Assembly (NCBI GenBank): GCA_945872015.1
Contig: CAMBYJ010000052.1
Span: 1 to 9,669, forward strand
DNA from: Chitinophaga pinensis
GTDB lineage: Bacteria > Bacteroidota > Bacteroidia > AKYH767-A > OLB10
Direction of reading: 5' to 3'
DNA length: 9,669 bases
In this document: piece by piece, positions 1-7,463 of the stretch
How the letters are laid out: every line of letters starts with the position of its first letter
Position numbering within the stretch: the stretch's first letter is position 1
The notes under the pieces: generated by a model
Database searches by the model: none
Seen by the model: only the letters and a program-made list of their open reading frames with translations
Told to the model about the DNA's origin: nothing
Program-made: the position numbers and the translations under genes

Positions 1-1188
1 ATCAGTGAAGATGATGTTCCATTTTCATTAATCTTTTCAATGGATAATTTCCTGGTTAATCATTGGAGAATTTCTCCCGAAAATGTGATTATTCCGTCAA
101 TGGCAGCTCAGTTTAATTTAAACTTCTCAGATGATAGCATTTATACTGCTAGTCCAACTTTCTTCTCTATAAATAAATTGCTGGTGAATTTTCAAATGGC
201 TTATGCACGAGGTAAGCAAGGATATATCACGCTAAATGCTGGTTTTGATACACCAGAAGCACAAGCATTATTCGATGCATTGCCTCAAGGTATGTTTTCT
301 AGTTTTGTTGGATTTAAAGCAAATGGCGGATTAAATTATGCACTTCGTTTTCATCTTCCATTCGAAAATCCTGATGCATTAGATTTTGATTCTAAATTAA
401 CCCCGTCGAAGTTTTCTGTTTCTAGCTGGGGTAATGGTGGTTTTACAAAATTAAACTCTTCGTTTTCGTTTACTGCTATGGATGGAAGTAGATCTGTTCG
501 TTCGTTTTTAGTTGGACCTGAAAATCCGAGTTTTGTTCCATTGCCTAATATATCACCATATTTACAAAATTGTGTACTCACTTCTGAAGATCCAAGTTTC
601 TTTAATCATGGTGGATTTGTAGATGAATCGTTTAAGCAATCTATAGCCACAAATTATAAAAAAGGACGATTCGTGCGAGGTGGTAGTACCATCTCTATGC
701 AACTTGTTAAAAATGTATTTTTAAGTCGTAATAAGACAATTTCACGTAAACTCGAAGAGGTTCTGATTGTTTGGTTAATTGAGCGCAATCGACTGGTCTC
801 AAAAGAGCGAATGTTTGAGGTGTATTTGAATGTTATTGAATGGGGACCAAACGTCTATGGAATAGGTGAAGCCTCCAATTATTATTTTGAAAAATCTCCT
901 TCGGCCTTAAATCTTCAAGAATCTTGCTTCTTGTCCAGCATTATTCCGCATCCAAAGTATTATAAATCAGCTTTCGATTCTTCAGGTACGTTTTCAAATT
1001 CTATGAAGAACTATTATAGAATGATAACCAATAGATTGGTAACGCGAGAAAAGATAACTGCGGCAGAGGTTGATACTAATTTTGCCCCTTTGCATTTATC
1101 TTCAGCATGCTTGAATTATCTGATGCCACCTGATACAACAGCTGTTGATTCACTTGAAGTTATTACTCCTTTGGAAATCATAGAATAA
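1..1188 (+). CDS. Peptidoglycan glycosyltransferase (GT51) with AsmA-like N-terminal region, 5' partial
   Basis: The reading frame is open to the first base, so the gene starts upstream; the ATG at 40 is probably internal. The visible part is 395 residues. Residues about 1-180 are beta-rich and resemble AsmA/TamB-type repeats, an assignment based on pattern only. Residues about 185-335 are a GT51 domain. It has motif 1 with E196-D197 (general base in the family), GGST at 227-230 followed by ISMQLVKN, the RKxxE motif at 249-253 with the second catalytic Glu at 253, and EVYLN-xxEWG at 273-282. All hallmark residues are present, so it should polymerise lipid II into glycan strands on the outer face of the inner membrane. 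No transpeptidase domain follows; only a tail of about 60 residues comes after the GT51 core. It is therefore a monofunctional enzyme rather than a class A PBP. The membrane anchor expected at the N-terminus lies outside the window. No clear terminator follows the stop. Confidence 0.88.
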   Translation: MSEDDVPFSLIFSMDNFLVNHWRISPENVIIPSMAAQFNLNFSDDSIYTASPTFFSINKLLVNFQMAYARGKQGYITLNAGFDTPEAQALFDALPQGMFSSFVGFKANGGLNYALRFHLPFENPDALDFDSKLTPSKFSVSSWGNGGFTKLNSSFSFTAMDGSRSVRSFLVGPENPSFVPLPNISPYLQNCVLTSEDPSFFNHGGFVDESFKQSIATNYKKGRFVRGGSTISMQLVKNVFLSRNKTISRKLEEVLIVWLIERNRLVSKERMFEVYLNVIEWGPNVYGIGEASNYYFEKSPSALNLQESCFLSSIIPHPKYYKSAFDSSGTFSNSMKNYYRMITNRLVTREKITAAEVDTNFAPLHLSSACLNYLMPPDTTAVDSLEVITPLEIIE

Positions 1189-1271
1189 GTAATTTTAGTG
1201 TTTGATAGTATCACAATCATTAGGGTATCCTATTCTCTAAAATTGTCCTTTTCTCACAACAATAATGTTAA

Positions 1272-1285
1272 AAAACTGCAGTTTT
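1272..1285. repeat. Perfect 14-bp palindrome in intergenic region
   Basis: The 14 bases AAAACTGCAGTTTT read the same on both strands, about 83 bases after the glycosyltransferase stop and 96 bases before parE. As RNA they could form a five-pair stem (AAAAC/GUUUU) with a four-base loop. That is too weak for a confident intrinsic terminator. A protein-binding site or chance in AT-rich DNA are equally possible. Confidence 0.35.
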
Positions 1286-1302
1286 AGTTAGTAACTTACC
1301 CT

Positions 1303-1330
1303 CACGAAATCGTTAATTTTGAAATTCGTG
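1303..1330. repeat. Inverted repeat flanking the putative parE -33 region
   Basis: CACGAA at 1303-1308 is matched by its reverse complement TTCGTG at 1325-1330, separated by 16 bases. One further outer-loop pair fits if a single mismatch is allowed. The loop holds a second small repeat, AATTT/AAATT (1315-1326). The candidate -33 TTTG of the parE promoter (1318-1321) lies inside the loop, so the repeat is placed where an operator could act. No regulator is identified, and a six-base arm can occur by chance. Confidence 0.3.
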
Positions 1331-1352
1331 TCGTGTTAGTTTACGACCTTTG
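1318..1352 (+). promoter_or_regulatory. Putative promoter of the parE-parC-methyltransferase operon
   Basis: A TTTG at 1318-1321 and GACCTTTG at 1345-1352 fit the Bacteroidota pattern TTTG-spacer-TAnnTTTG. The -7 box has one mismatch (G for T in its first base). The spacer is 23 bases, at the long end of what is usual. Transcription would begin near 1357-1359, giving a leader of about 25 bases before the parE ATG. This is the only stretch between 1189 and 1381 that looks like a promoter to me. Confidence 0.4.
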
Positions 1353-1381
1353 TAAAAATTAATTTTAATTGAAGATTTAAG

Positions 1382-3283
1382 ATGGCGAAAAAAAATGAAT
1401 TAACAATTGATCATAATTATACCGAAGATAGTATTCAAAGTCTTGATTGGAAACAACATATCCGTTTACGTCCCGGCATGTATATCGGAAAGTTGGGCGA
1501 TGGTTCAAGTAAAGATGATGGGATTTATGTCTTGCTAAAAGAGGTTGTCGATAATTGTATCGACGAATATGTGATGGGCTATGGTAAGAAGGTAGAAATC
1601 GAAGTAAAAGATGGTCGTTGTAGAATTCGTGATTATGGTCGCGGAATTCCTTTAGGTAAAGTGGTAGAGTGCGTTTCTAAGATTAATACAGGTGGTAAGT
1701 ATGATAGTCAGGCGTTTCAAAAGTCTGTTGGACTAAACGGAGTAGGGACGAAGGCTGTTAATGCATTATCAGCATATTTTAGAGTTCAAGCCGTTCGCCA
1801 AGGTAAAACTACTTGGGCAGAATTTGAAAGAGGTGAGCTAACGGCAACTAAAAATGAATTGCCTACTAGCCTTGCTGATGGTACCGAAGTTTCTTTTGAT
1901 TGTGATGGTGAAATATTTACTGATTACCATTATCGTATGGATTACATCGAAACGATGGTGCGTAATTACACTTTTTTAAATGTAGGATTAACAATTGTTT
2001 TCAACGGACAAGAATACAGATCTGAAAATGGATTGTTGGATTTGTTAAATACGCATATCAGTGATGAACCTCTTTATCCTGTTATTCACCTGCGTTCAAA
2101 AGATATTGAAATTGCGTTCACGCATACTACTGGCTACGGAGAAGATTATTATTCTTTCGTGAATGGTCAGCATACAACACAAGGTGGAACTCACTTAGCA
2201 GCATATCGCGAAGCATTGGTAAAAACAGCTCGTGATTTCTACGGAAAAGATTTTGATCCTGCTGATGTTCGTACTTCAATAACAGGAGCCATTAGCGTGA
2301 GAATTCAAGAGCCCGTTTTTGAATCGCAAACAAAAACTAAGTTAGGTTCGCAAAATACACATCCTGGTGGTCCATCATTGCGTACATGGATTGTTGACTT
2401 TGTAAGTAACCAACTAGATAACTATCTACATAAGCATCCAGAAACAGCAGAAGCGTGGAAGAAGAAAATTCTTCAGAGCGAGAGAGAGCGAAAAGAAATT
2501 GCTGGAATTAAAAAGCTTGCTAACGAAAGGGCCAAGAAGGCGAATCTTCATAATAAAAAACTTCGCGATTGTCGCGCACATCTAACGGACATGCGTAACC
2601 CCCAACGCATGGATACAACCTTGTTTATAACGGAGGGAGATTCAGCATCGGGTTCTATCACCATCGCACGTGATGTAAATACACAAGCCGTATTTAGTTT
2701 AAAAGGAAAGCCGCTTAACTGCTTCGGACTAACAAAGAAAATTGTTTACGAAAATGAAGAGTTTAATCTTTTGCAAAATGCATTAAGCATTGAAGATGGA
2801 CTTGAAACATTGCGTTATAATCGAATTGTGATTGCTACCGATGCCGATGTGGATGGTATGCATATTCGTTTGTTGCTTTTAACGTTCTTCTTGCAATTCT
2901 TTCCTGAGTTGGTGAAAAATAATCACGTTTACATTTTACAAACGCCGTTGTTCCGTGTGAGAAATAAAAAGGAAACGATTTATTGCTACAGCGATATGGA
3001 ACGACAACTCGCTATTCAAAAGTTAGGTGCTAAACCTGAGATAACGCGATTCAAGGGACTAGGTGAAATTTCTCCTGATGAATTTAAAAACTTCATCGGA
3101 AAGAAAATTCGACTTGATCCTGTTACCTTGCAAGGTGAATCATCATTACATAGTTTGTTGGATTATTACATGGGTAAAAACACTCCCGATCGTCAGGAGT
3201 TTATTATAAGCAATCTTCGTATAGAGGAGGAGTTAGAGCCTACGGAAGAAAAAGAAATTGTTGAACTGGAAGGGGCTGAATAA
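1382..3283 (+). CDS. parE: DNA topoisomerase IV subunit B (ATPase and TOPRIM subunit)
   Basis: This 633-residue protein is the ATP-hydrolysing subunit of a type IIA topoisomerase. With ParC it passes one duplex through another to unlink replicated chromosomes. The GHKL ATPase domain shows RPGMYIG (30-36), catalytic E54 and Mg-binding N58, DYGRG (84-88), and the lid GLNGVGTKAVNALS (117-130). The transducer domain carries the QTK loop (Q316-K318). The TOPRIM domain has EGDSASG (418-424, metal Glu 418) and DADVDG (487-492). The C-terminal FKGLGE motif is at 557-562. The length matches ParE (about 630 residues) rather than the roughly 800 of enterobacterial GyrB, and the next gene is parC, which supports ParE. 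An in-frame TGA at 1370 makes the ATG at 1382 the first possible ATG start. The protein ends in a short Glu-rich tail, and the gene ends in tandem stops, TAA TAG. It is 11 bases from parC, so probably co-transcribed. Confidence 0.96.
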   Translation: MAKKNELTIDHNYTEDSIQSLDWKQHIRLRPGMYIGKLGDGSSKDDGIYVLLKEVVDNCIDEYVMGYGKKVEIEVKDGRCRIRDYGRGIPLGKVVECVSKINTGGKYDSQAFQKSVGLNGVGTKAVNALSAYFRVQAVRQGKTTWAEFERGELTATKNELPTSLADGTEVSFDCDGEIFTDYHYRMDYIETMVRNYTFLNVGLTIVFNGQEYRSENGLLDLLNTHISDEPLYPVIHLRSKDIEIAFTHTTGYGEDYYSFVNGQHTTQGGTHLAAYREALVKTARDFYGKDFDPADVRTSITGAISVRIQEPVFESQTKTKLGSQNTHPGGPSLRTWIVDFVSNQLDNYLHKHPETAEAWKKKILQSERERKEIAGIKKLANERAKKANLHNKKLRDCRAHLTDMRNPQRMDTTLFITEGDSASGSITIARDVNTQAVFSLKGKPLNCFGLTKKIVYENEEFNLLQNALSIEDGLETLRYNRIVIATDADVDGMHIRLLLLTFFLQFFPELVKNNHVYILQTPLFRVRNKKETIYCYSDMERQLAIQKLGAKPEITRFKGLGEISPDEFKNFIGKKIRLDPVTLQGESSLHSLLDYYMGKNTPDRQEFIISNLRIEEELEPTEEKEIVELEGAE

Positions 3284-3294
3284 TAGTTTTAAAA

Positions 3295-5364
3295 ATGCAA
3301 AAAGATTTGGATAATTCGAAAGATAAAAGAGAAGAGCAACATGGTCAGGTAGGAACCATGTATCAAAATTGGTTTTTAGAGTACGCATCGTATGTAATCA
3401 TGGAGCGTGCAGTACCTTATCTCGATGACGGTGTGAAACCTGTACAGCGAAGAGTGTTGCATTCTATGTGGGAGCTAGAAGATGGACGCTATAATAAAGT
3501 TGCTAATATCATCGGACATACAATGAAGTATCATCCGCATGGTGATGTTTCTATTGGTGATGCCTTGGTGCAAATTGGTCAGAAGAATTTATTAATTGAT
3601 ACACAAGGTAACTGGGGAAATATTTATACAGGCGATAGCGCAGCAGCTTCACGTTATATTGAAGCTCGCCTAAGTAAGTTTGCTTTAGAGGTTTTATATA
3701 ATCCTAAAACTACCATCTGGCAATCATCTTATGATGGAAGAAATAAAGAGCCTGTTGCATTGCCAGTGAAATTTCCATTGTTATTGGCAATGGGTGTTGA
3801 AGGTATCGCTGTGGGATTAGCATGTAAGATTTTACCTCATAATTTTATAGAGCTCATTGAAGCATCTATTGATTCCCTGAAAGGTAAGAAAGTTGATCTT
3901 GTTCCTGATTTTCCTACAGGTGGAGTGGCCGATTTTTCAAAGTATAATGATGGACTAAGAGGTGGTCGTATAAGAGTGCGTGCAGTTATCGAAAAGAAGG
4001 ATAAAAAGACATTAGTAATAAAAGAAATTCCTTTTGGTACAACTACATCAAGTCTGATTGATTCTATACTTTCTGCTAACGATAAAGGAAAAATAAAAGT
4101 TAAAAAAGTAGAAGATAATACTGCTGCAAATGTTGAGGTAGTTATTCATCTTCATCCAGATTCTTCCGAAGATATTGAGAAAGCAATTGAAGCGCTTTAT
4201 GCATTTACCGATTGCGAAATCAGTATTTCTCCAAACTCATGTGTTATCCTCGATGGTAAGCCCCAGTTTTTATCAGTAAATGAAATTTTACGACTTACAG
4301 CTCTTAATACAATGGAGTTGTTGAAACGTGAATTGCAAATTCGTTTAGGTGAATTAGAGGAGAACTGGCATTTTAGCTCATTAGAAAAAATCTTCATTGA
4401 GAAAAAAATCTATCGTAACATCGAAGATTGCGAGACGTGGGAAGCTGTGATGGAAACAATTCATAAAGGATTGAAGCCTTACAAGAAGTTATTCTATCGT
4501 GATATTACCGATGAAGATGTAGTTCGCTTGACAGAAATTAAAATTAAGCGTATCTCTAAGTTTGATGCGTTTAAAGCTGATGAGCATATCAAAGGATTAG
4601 AAGATGAAATCAAAGCAGTAAAATACGACTTAGATAACATCAAGAACTATACAATCAATTTCTACAAGAACTTATTAAAGAAATATGGTAAGGGTAGAGA
4701 ACGTAAAACGCAAATTAGCGAGTTCGAAACAATCGTAGCATCTAAAGTAGTTATCAATAATGCAAAGCTCTATGTTAATCGTGCAGAAGGCTTCGTTGGA
4801 ATTGGATTAAAGAAAGATGAGTTTGTTGCCGATTGTTCGGATATAGATGACGTTATAGCGTTTACTTCGGATGGAAAAGTAATGGTAACAAAGGTTGCTG
4901 ATAAATCCTACGTTGGAAAAGATATTATTCATGTTGCTGTATTTAAAAAGGAGCAAGAAGAAAATACTGTCTATAATTTGATTTATCAAGATGGTTCTAA
5001 AGGAGCAATCATGATGAAGCGTTTTACTATTGGTGGTGTTACACGAGATAAAGCTTACGATTTAACAAAAGGATTATTAGGCTCTCGAATTCTTTATCTT
5101 TCAGTAAGTACACCTGAAGATGGGCCGACAGTAATTGTTAAGTTGAAACCAAAACCTAAATTGAGAAATCTGGAATCGATAATTTATTTCGGCGGACAAA
5201 TTATCAAAGGTCGTGGTGTGCAAGGAAATGTAGTAACCAAATTCCCAATTCTGAAAGTTGTTGAAGCTAGCGCTGATCAGGTAACTCAATTAAGAAAGAA
5301 GCAACCAGATTTGTTTTTGCCTCCTTCAAAAGAAGATAAATCACAAATGAAATTGGAGATTTAA
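3295..5364 (+). CDS. parC: DNA topoisomerase IV subunit A, with short C-terminal domain
   Basis: This 689-residue protein is the DNA-cleaving subunit of topoisomerase IV. The winged-helix region includes the DDGVKPVQRR block (44-53), the YHPHGD motif (79-84), and R120 with catalytic Y121, which forms the covalent bond with DNA. GIAVG (170-174) contains the conserved intercalating isoleucine, I171. The tower and coiled-coil parts run to about residue 480. A blade-type C-terminal domain begins near 483 and includes the box-like GRGVQGN (639-645). The protein then ends with a lysine-rich tail, 655-689. From memory, Bacteroidota homologues usually continue for a further 150-200 residues of blades, so this domain looks shortened; no frameshift is visible, since the next gene overlaps the stop. 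At the quinolone-determining position equivalent to GyrA S83 there is V85; D89 matches the acidic GyrA D87 position. The start at 3295 is preceded by the parE tandem stops and has no Shine-Dalgarno-like sequence. Confidence 0.95.
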   Translation: MQKDLDNSKDKREEQHGQVGTMYQNWFLEYASYVIMERAVPYLDDGVKPVQRRVLHSMWELEDGRYNKVANIIGHTMKYHPHGDVSIGDALVQIGQKNLLIDTQGNWGNIYTGDSAAASRYIEARLSKFALEVLYNPKTTIWQSSYDGRNKEPVALPVKFPLLLAMGVEGIAVGLACKILPHNFIELIEASIDSLKGKKVDLVPDFPTGGVADFSKYNDGLRGGRIRVRAVIEKKDKKTLVIKEIPFGTTTSSLIDSILSANDKGKIKVKKVEDNTAANVEVVIHLHPDSSEDIEKAIEALYAFTDCEISISPNSCVILDGKPQFLSVNEILRLTALNTMELLKRELQIRLGELEENWHFSSLEKIFIEKKIYRNIEDCETWEAVMETIHKGLKPYKKLFYRDITDEDVVRLTEIKIKRISKFDAFKADEHIKGLEDEIKAVKYDLDNIKNYTINFYKNLLKKYGKGRERKTQISEFETIVASKVVINNAKLYVNRAEGFVGIGLKKDEFVADCSDIDDVIAFTSDGKVMVTKVADKSYVGKDIIHVAVFKKEQEENTVYNLIYQDGSKGAIMMKRFTIGGVTRDKAYDLTKGLLGSRILYLSVSTPEDGPTVIVKLKPKPKLRNLESIIYFGGQIIKGRGVQGNVVTKFPILKVVEASADQVTQLRKKQPDLFLPPSKEDKSQMKLEI

Positions 5365-6560
5365 TGTTTGTTGTCTCTAACAATTTTTTATTCACTATAG
5401 CTCTGGATTGTATTCAGGGCTATAATTTTTTGGAACCATTTGCGCTCTATCTGAAAAAATATTTTCAAGCTAATCCTAAACTCGGTTCTCGTGATCGAAG
5501 AAATATTCGTCAGCTTTGTTATGCATGGTGGCGTTTAGGTAATGCAGGTAAAGAATATTCTGATGTTGAACGCATGTCCATAGCGATGTATCTTTCTTAT
5601 GAGCAAATTGATGGATTTAGTGAACGTATTTTTAAAGATGAAAAATTAATTAATTCAATTCTTTTACATCCAAAGTTGAAATATGGTTTATTACAGCAAT
5701 TGTATTCGTTGGATTTAAAATCATCTGATGTTTTTCCATTCTGTGATTTAGTTGAAAGCGAGTTGCCGTTGGATGATTTTATTTATGATGGTTTTCTGAG
5801 ACGGAATTTGTGGATTCGTATCAAAGAAAGATTTGAAAAAGAAACACTATCATCTTTTGAGAATAATAAAGTTGATTTTAAAATTCATGCTTCATCAAAT
5901 TTATCAATGCAGTTACCCGATGATTTTGATGTAATAAATTCTGAACCTTTTATTAAAGGGTGGATTGAAATTCAAGATTTATCATCTCAGCAATTGGGCT
6001 CTGCTTATGCTCCAAAACCGAATCAAAAATGGCTTGATGCCTGTGCAGCATCTGGTGGTAAATCGTTACAGCTTTTAGATATGCAATCAAGTATCGATTT
6101 AACGGTAACGGATATCCGTGAATCAATTTTGACAAATCTTCAACTAAGATTTAAACGAAATCATATTAGGAATTACAAATCAAATGTAGTAGATTGGAGT
6201 GATACAAACAGTACTGTATCTCAAAGTGAATCAGAAATGTATGATGCAATAATTGCAGATGTTCCTTGCTCCGGATCAGGAACGTGGGCGCGTACTCCAG
6301 ATCAAAAACTCTCAATTACAAAGGAGATGATACAAAACTTTTCAGAATTGCAATATAGTATTACGAATAATTTGTTAGCAGTACTTAAAAAGGGTGGAGT
6401 ACTTTATTATTCCACTTGTTCTGTTTACAAAAACGAAAATATTGATGTAGTAAATAGATTAGTAAATAATCATTCACTTGAATTGGTAGAGCAGAAAATC
6501 ATTTCAGGAATAGACTCACATGCAGATACAATGTACCTTGCAAAGCTGATAAAAAAGTAA
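5364..6560 (+). CDS. RsmB/NOP-family rRNA (cytosine-C5) methyltransferase
   Basis: This 398-residue S-adenosylmethionine-dependent enzyme should methylate carbon 5 of a cytosine, most likely in 16S rRNA. The N-terminal region (about 1-130) is helical and carries a GSRDRR-type motif typical of the NusB-like or reduced N-terminal domain of Bacteroidota RsmB-like proteins. The Rossmann-fold methyltransferase domain follows. Motif I is DACAASGGK (225-233). Motif IV is DVPCSGSGTW, with C302 as the release cysteine. Motif VI is STCS at 350-353, with C352 as the nucleophile. Both cysteines of the two-cysteine mechanism are present, so the enzyme looks active. Which cytosine it modifies (RsmB-type C967 or RsmF-type C1407) cannot be told, so no symbol is given. 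The ATG shares one base with the parC stop (TAATG), which suggests translational coupling and membership of the topoisomerase operon. The gene ends five bases from a convergent gene. Confidence 0.88.
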   Translation: MFVVSNNFLFTIALDCIQGYNFLEPFALYLKKYFQANPKLGSRDRRNIRQLCYAWWRLGNAGKEYSDVERMSIAMYLSYEQIDGFSERIFKDEKLINSILLHPKLKYGLLQQLYSLDLKSSDVFPFCDLVESELPLDDFIYDGFLRRNLWIRIKERFEKETLSSFENNKVDFKIHASSNLSMQLPDDFDVINSEPFIKGWIEIQDLSSQQLGSAYAPKPNQKWLDACAASGGKSLQLLDMQSSIDLTVTDIRESILTNLQLRFKRNHIRNYKSNVVDWSDTNSTVSQSESEMYDAIIADVPCSGSGTWARTPDQKLSITKEMIQNFSELQYSITNNLLAVLKKGGVLYYSTCSVYKNENIDVVNRLVNNHSLELVEQKIISGIDSHADTMYLAKLIKK

Positions 6561-6569
6561 GGTGCTTAT
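6551..6569 (-). terminator. Possible weak terminator of the tsaD operon
   Basis: Both convergent stop codons sit in a tiny hairpin: TAAG at 6558-6561, a three-base loop, and CTTA at 6565-6568. Read on the minus strand, it is followed within one base by six T residues (complement of 6551-6556). This is the geometry of an intrinsic terminator, but the stem has only four pairs and one G-C, so it would be weak. It would serve transcripts coming from tsaD. No equivalent T-run follows it on the + strand. Confidence 0.25.
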
Positions 6570-7453
6570 CGTAGCTCTAATGTTTTACTACTGCTGAATA
6601 CACCATCAATGTAAATCTCTGCATTGTAAATACCAACGTTATACTTTTCACCTGCCGACTCCCAGGTCATACAAATATTTGCATTCGCGTTGTTGTAGTC
6701 TAACGACTTGCTTAAAGTAAACTGCATTTGACTATTACTTTTAACATCATTAAAACTACCGCTTCCTTGCGCGCGATCTCCAATTACTTTTCCATTAGGA
6801 GAAATTAATCTTAAATAAACAGTTCTAGTTCCGCTCTTCGCAATCTTATTCTCTAAAATAGTAAAGCAGATATCAAATTTATTAGTTCGCTTTGCCAATA
6901 AAGTTGGTGCGTATTTATCGTTGAATTTTTTCTTCAAACTGCTGATATTAAGATATTCGACTCTTAATATCGACGCAGTATTTACAGTATTCTGTAGGTC
7001 TTTTGAAATTTGCTCTACCTTTGTGTTTAAATCCGAATTATCTTTTTTTAACCTTGAATTTTCAGCAAGTAGATTATCGATTTTCTCGAGATATTGATCA
7101 CGAAGCTTTTTGATTTCTTTCAATTCTTCTAAAAGCTTTTTGTTCAACTGTTCTTTATTACTTTCTGATTTTAATAAGGATGCAATTTTGTATTCATAGG
7201 ATTGTAAGTCTGTATTAGCTATTGAAAGCAAACTATCCATACGAGCATTTTCTCCTTTATACTGATTCAATTCAGAGTAGGTCTCGTTCAATTCTTTTTC
7301 AATATCAACTCTTGCAGTGATTAAACTGTCGCGTTCATTTTTACTTTCACTTATAATTGTATTTTTTGATGAATATTGATAAATATTAAATCCAACAGAA
7401 AGCAACAATAAGATGATTAGTAAAAGGTTCGATTTGTTTTTGTTCTCTGACAT
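6566..7453 (-). CDS. Membrane-anchored coiled-coil protein of unknown function
   Basis: I cannot assign a function. From the ATG at 7453 the protein has 295 residues. It starts with a short basic/polar segment, then a single hydrophobic helix (about 9-27) acting as a signal anchor. A long charged heptad-like coiled coil rich in Glu, Lys, Leu and Asn covers about 30-160. A C-terminal domain of about 135 residues follows, with alternating beta-strand patterns (for example FDICFTILEN at 193-202) and an appearance like an Ig or sandwich fold. The architecture suggests a periplasmic rod tethered to the inner membrane with a beta-rich head. Similar coiled-coil proteins recur in Bacteroidota, sometimes under misleading names; this is from memory. 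A longer start at 7483 would overlap the tsaD 3' end by 20 bases and put ten residues before the anchor. I prefer 7453, which leaves a 10-base gap after the tsaD stop and implies one transcript. Confidence 0.75.
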   Translation of the reverse strand: MSENKNKSNLLLIILLLLSVGFNIYQYSSKNTIISESKNERDSLITARVDIEKELNETYSELNQYKGENARMDSLLSIANTDLQSYEYKIASLLKSESNKEQLNKKLLEELKEIKKLRDQYLEKIDNLLAENSRLKKDNSDLNTKVEQISKDLQNTVNTASILRVEYLNISSLKKKFNDKYAPTLLAKRTNKFDICFTILENKIAKSGTRTVYLRLISPNGKVIGDRAQGSGSFNDVKSNSQMQFTLSKSLDYNNANANICMTWESAGEKYNVGIYNAEIYIDGVFSSSKTLELR

Positions 7454-7463
7454 AATAATAATT

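Noticed and set aside
351..581. A 76-codon minus-strand open frame inside the glycosyltransferase gene
   Set aside because: It is antisense to conserved coding sequence, with no promoter box or domain pattern; treated as a shadow.
1203..1232. Short inverted repeats (TGATA/TATCA and TAGG/CCTA) as a terminator of the glycosyltransferase gene
   Set aside because: Stems of four or five pairs, the first with a one-base loop, are not followed by a T-run; not supportable as a terminator.
1382..3283. Calling the B subunit GyrB rather than ParE
   Set aside because: The length of 633 residues and the adjacent parC-type gene favour topoisomerase IV, though ATPase and TOPRIM motifs are shared by both.
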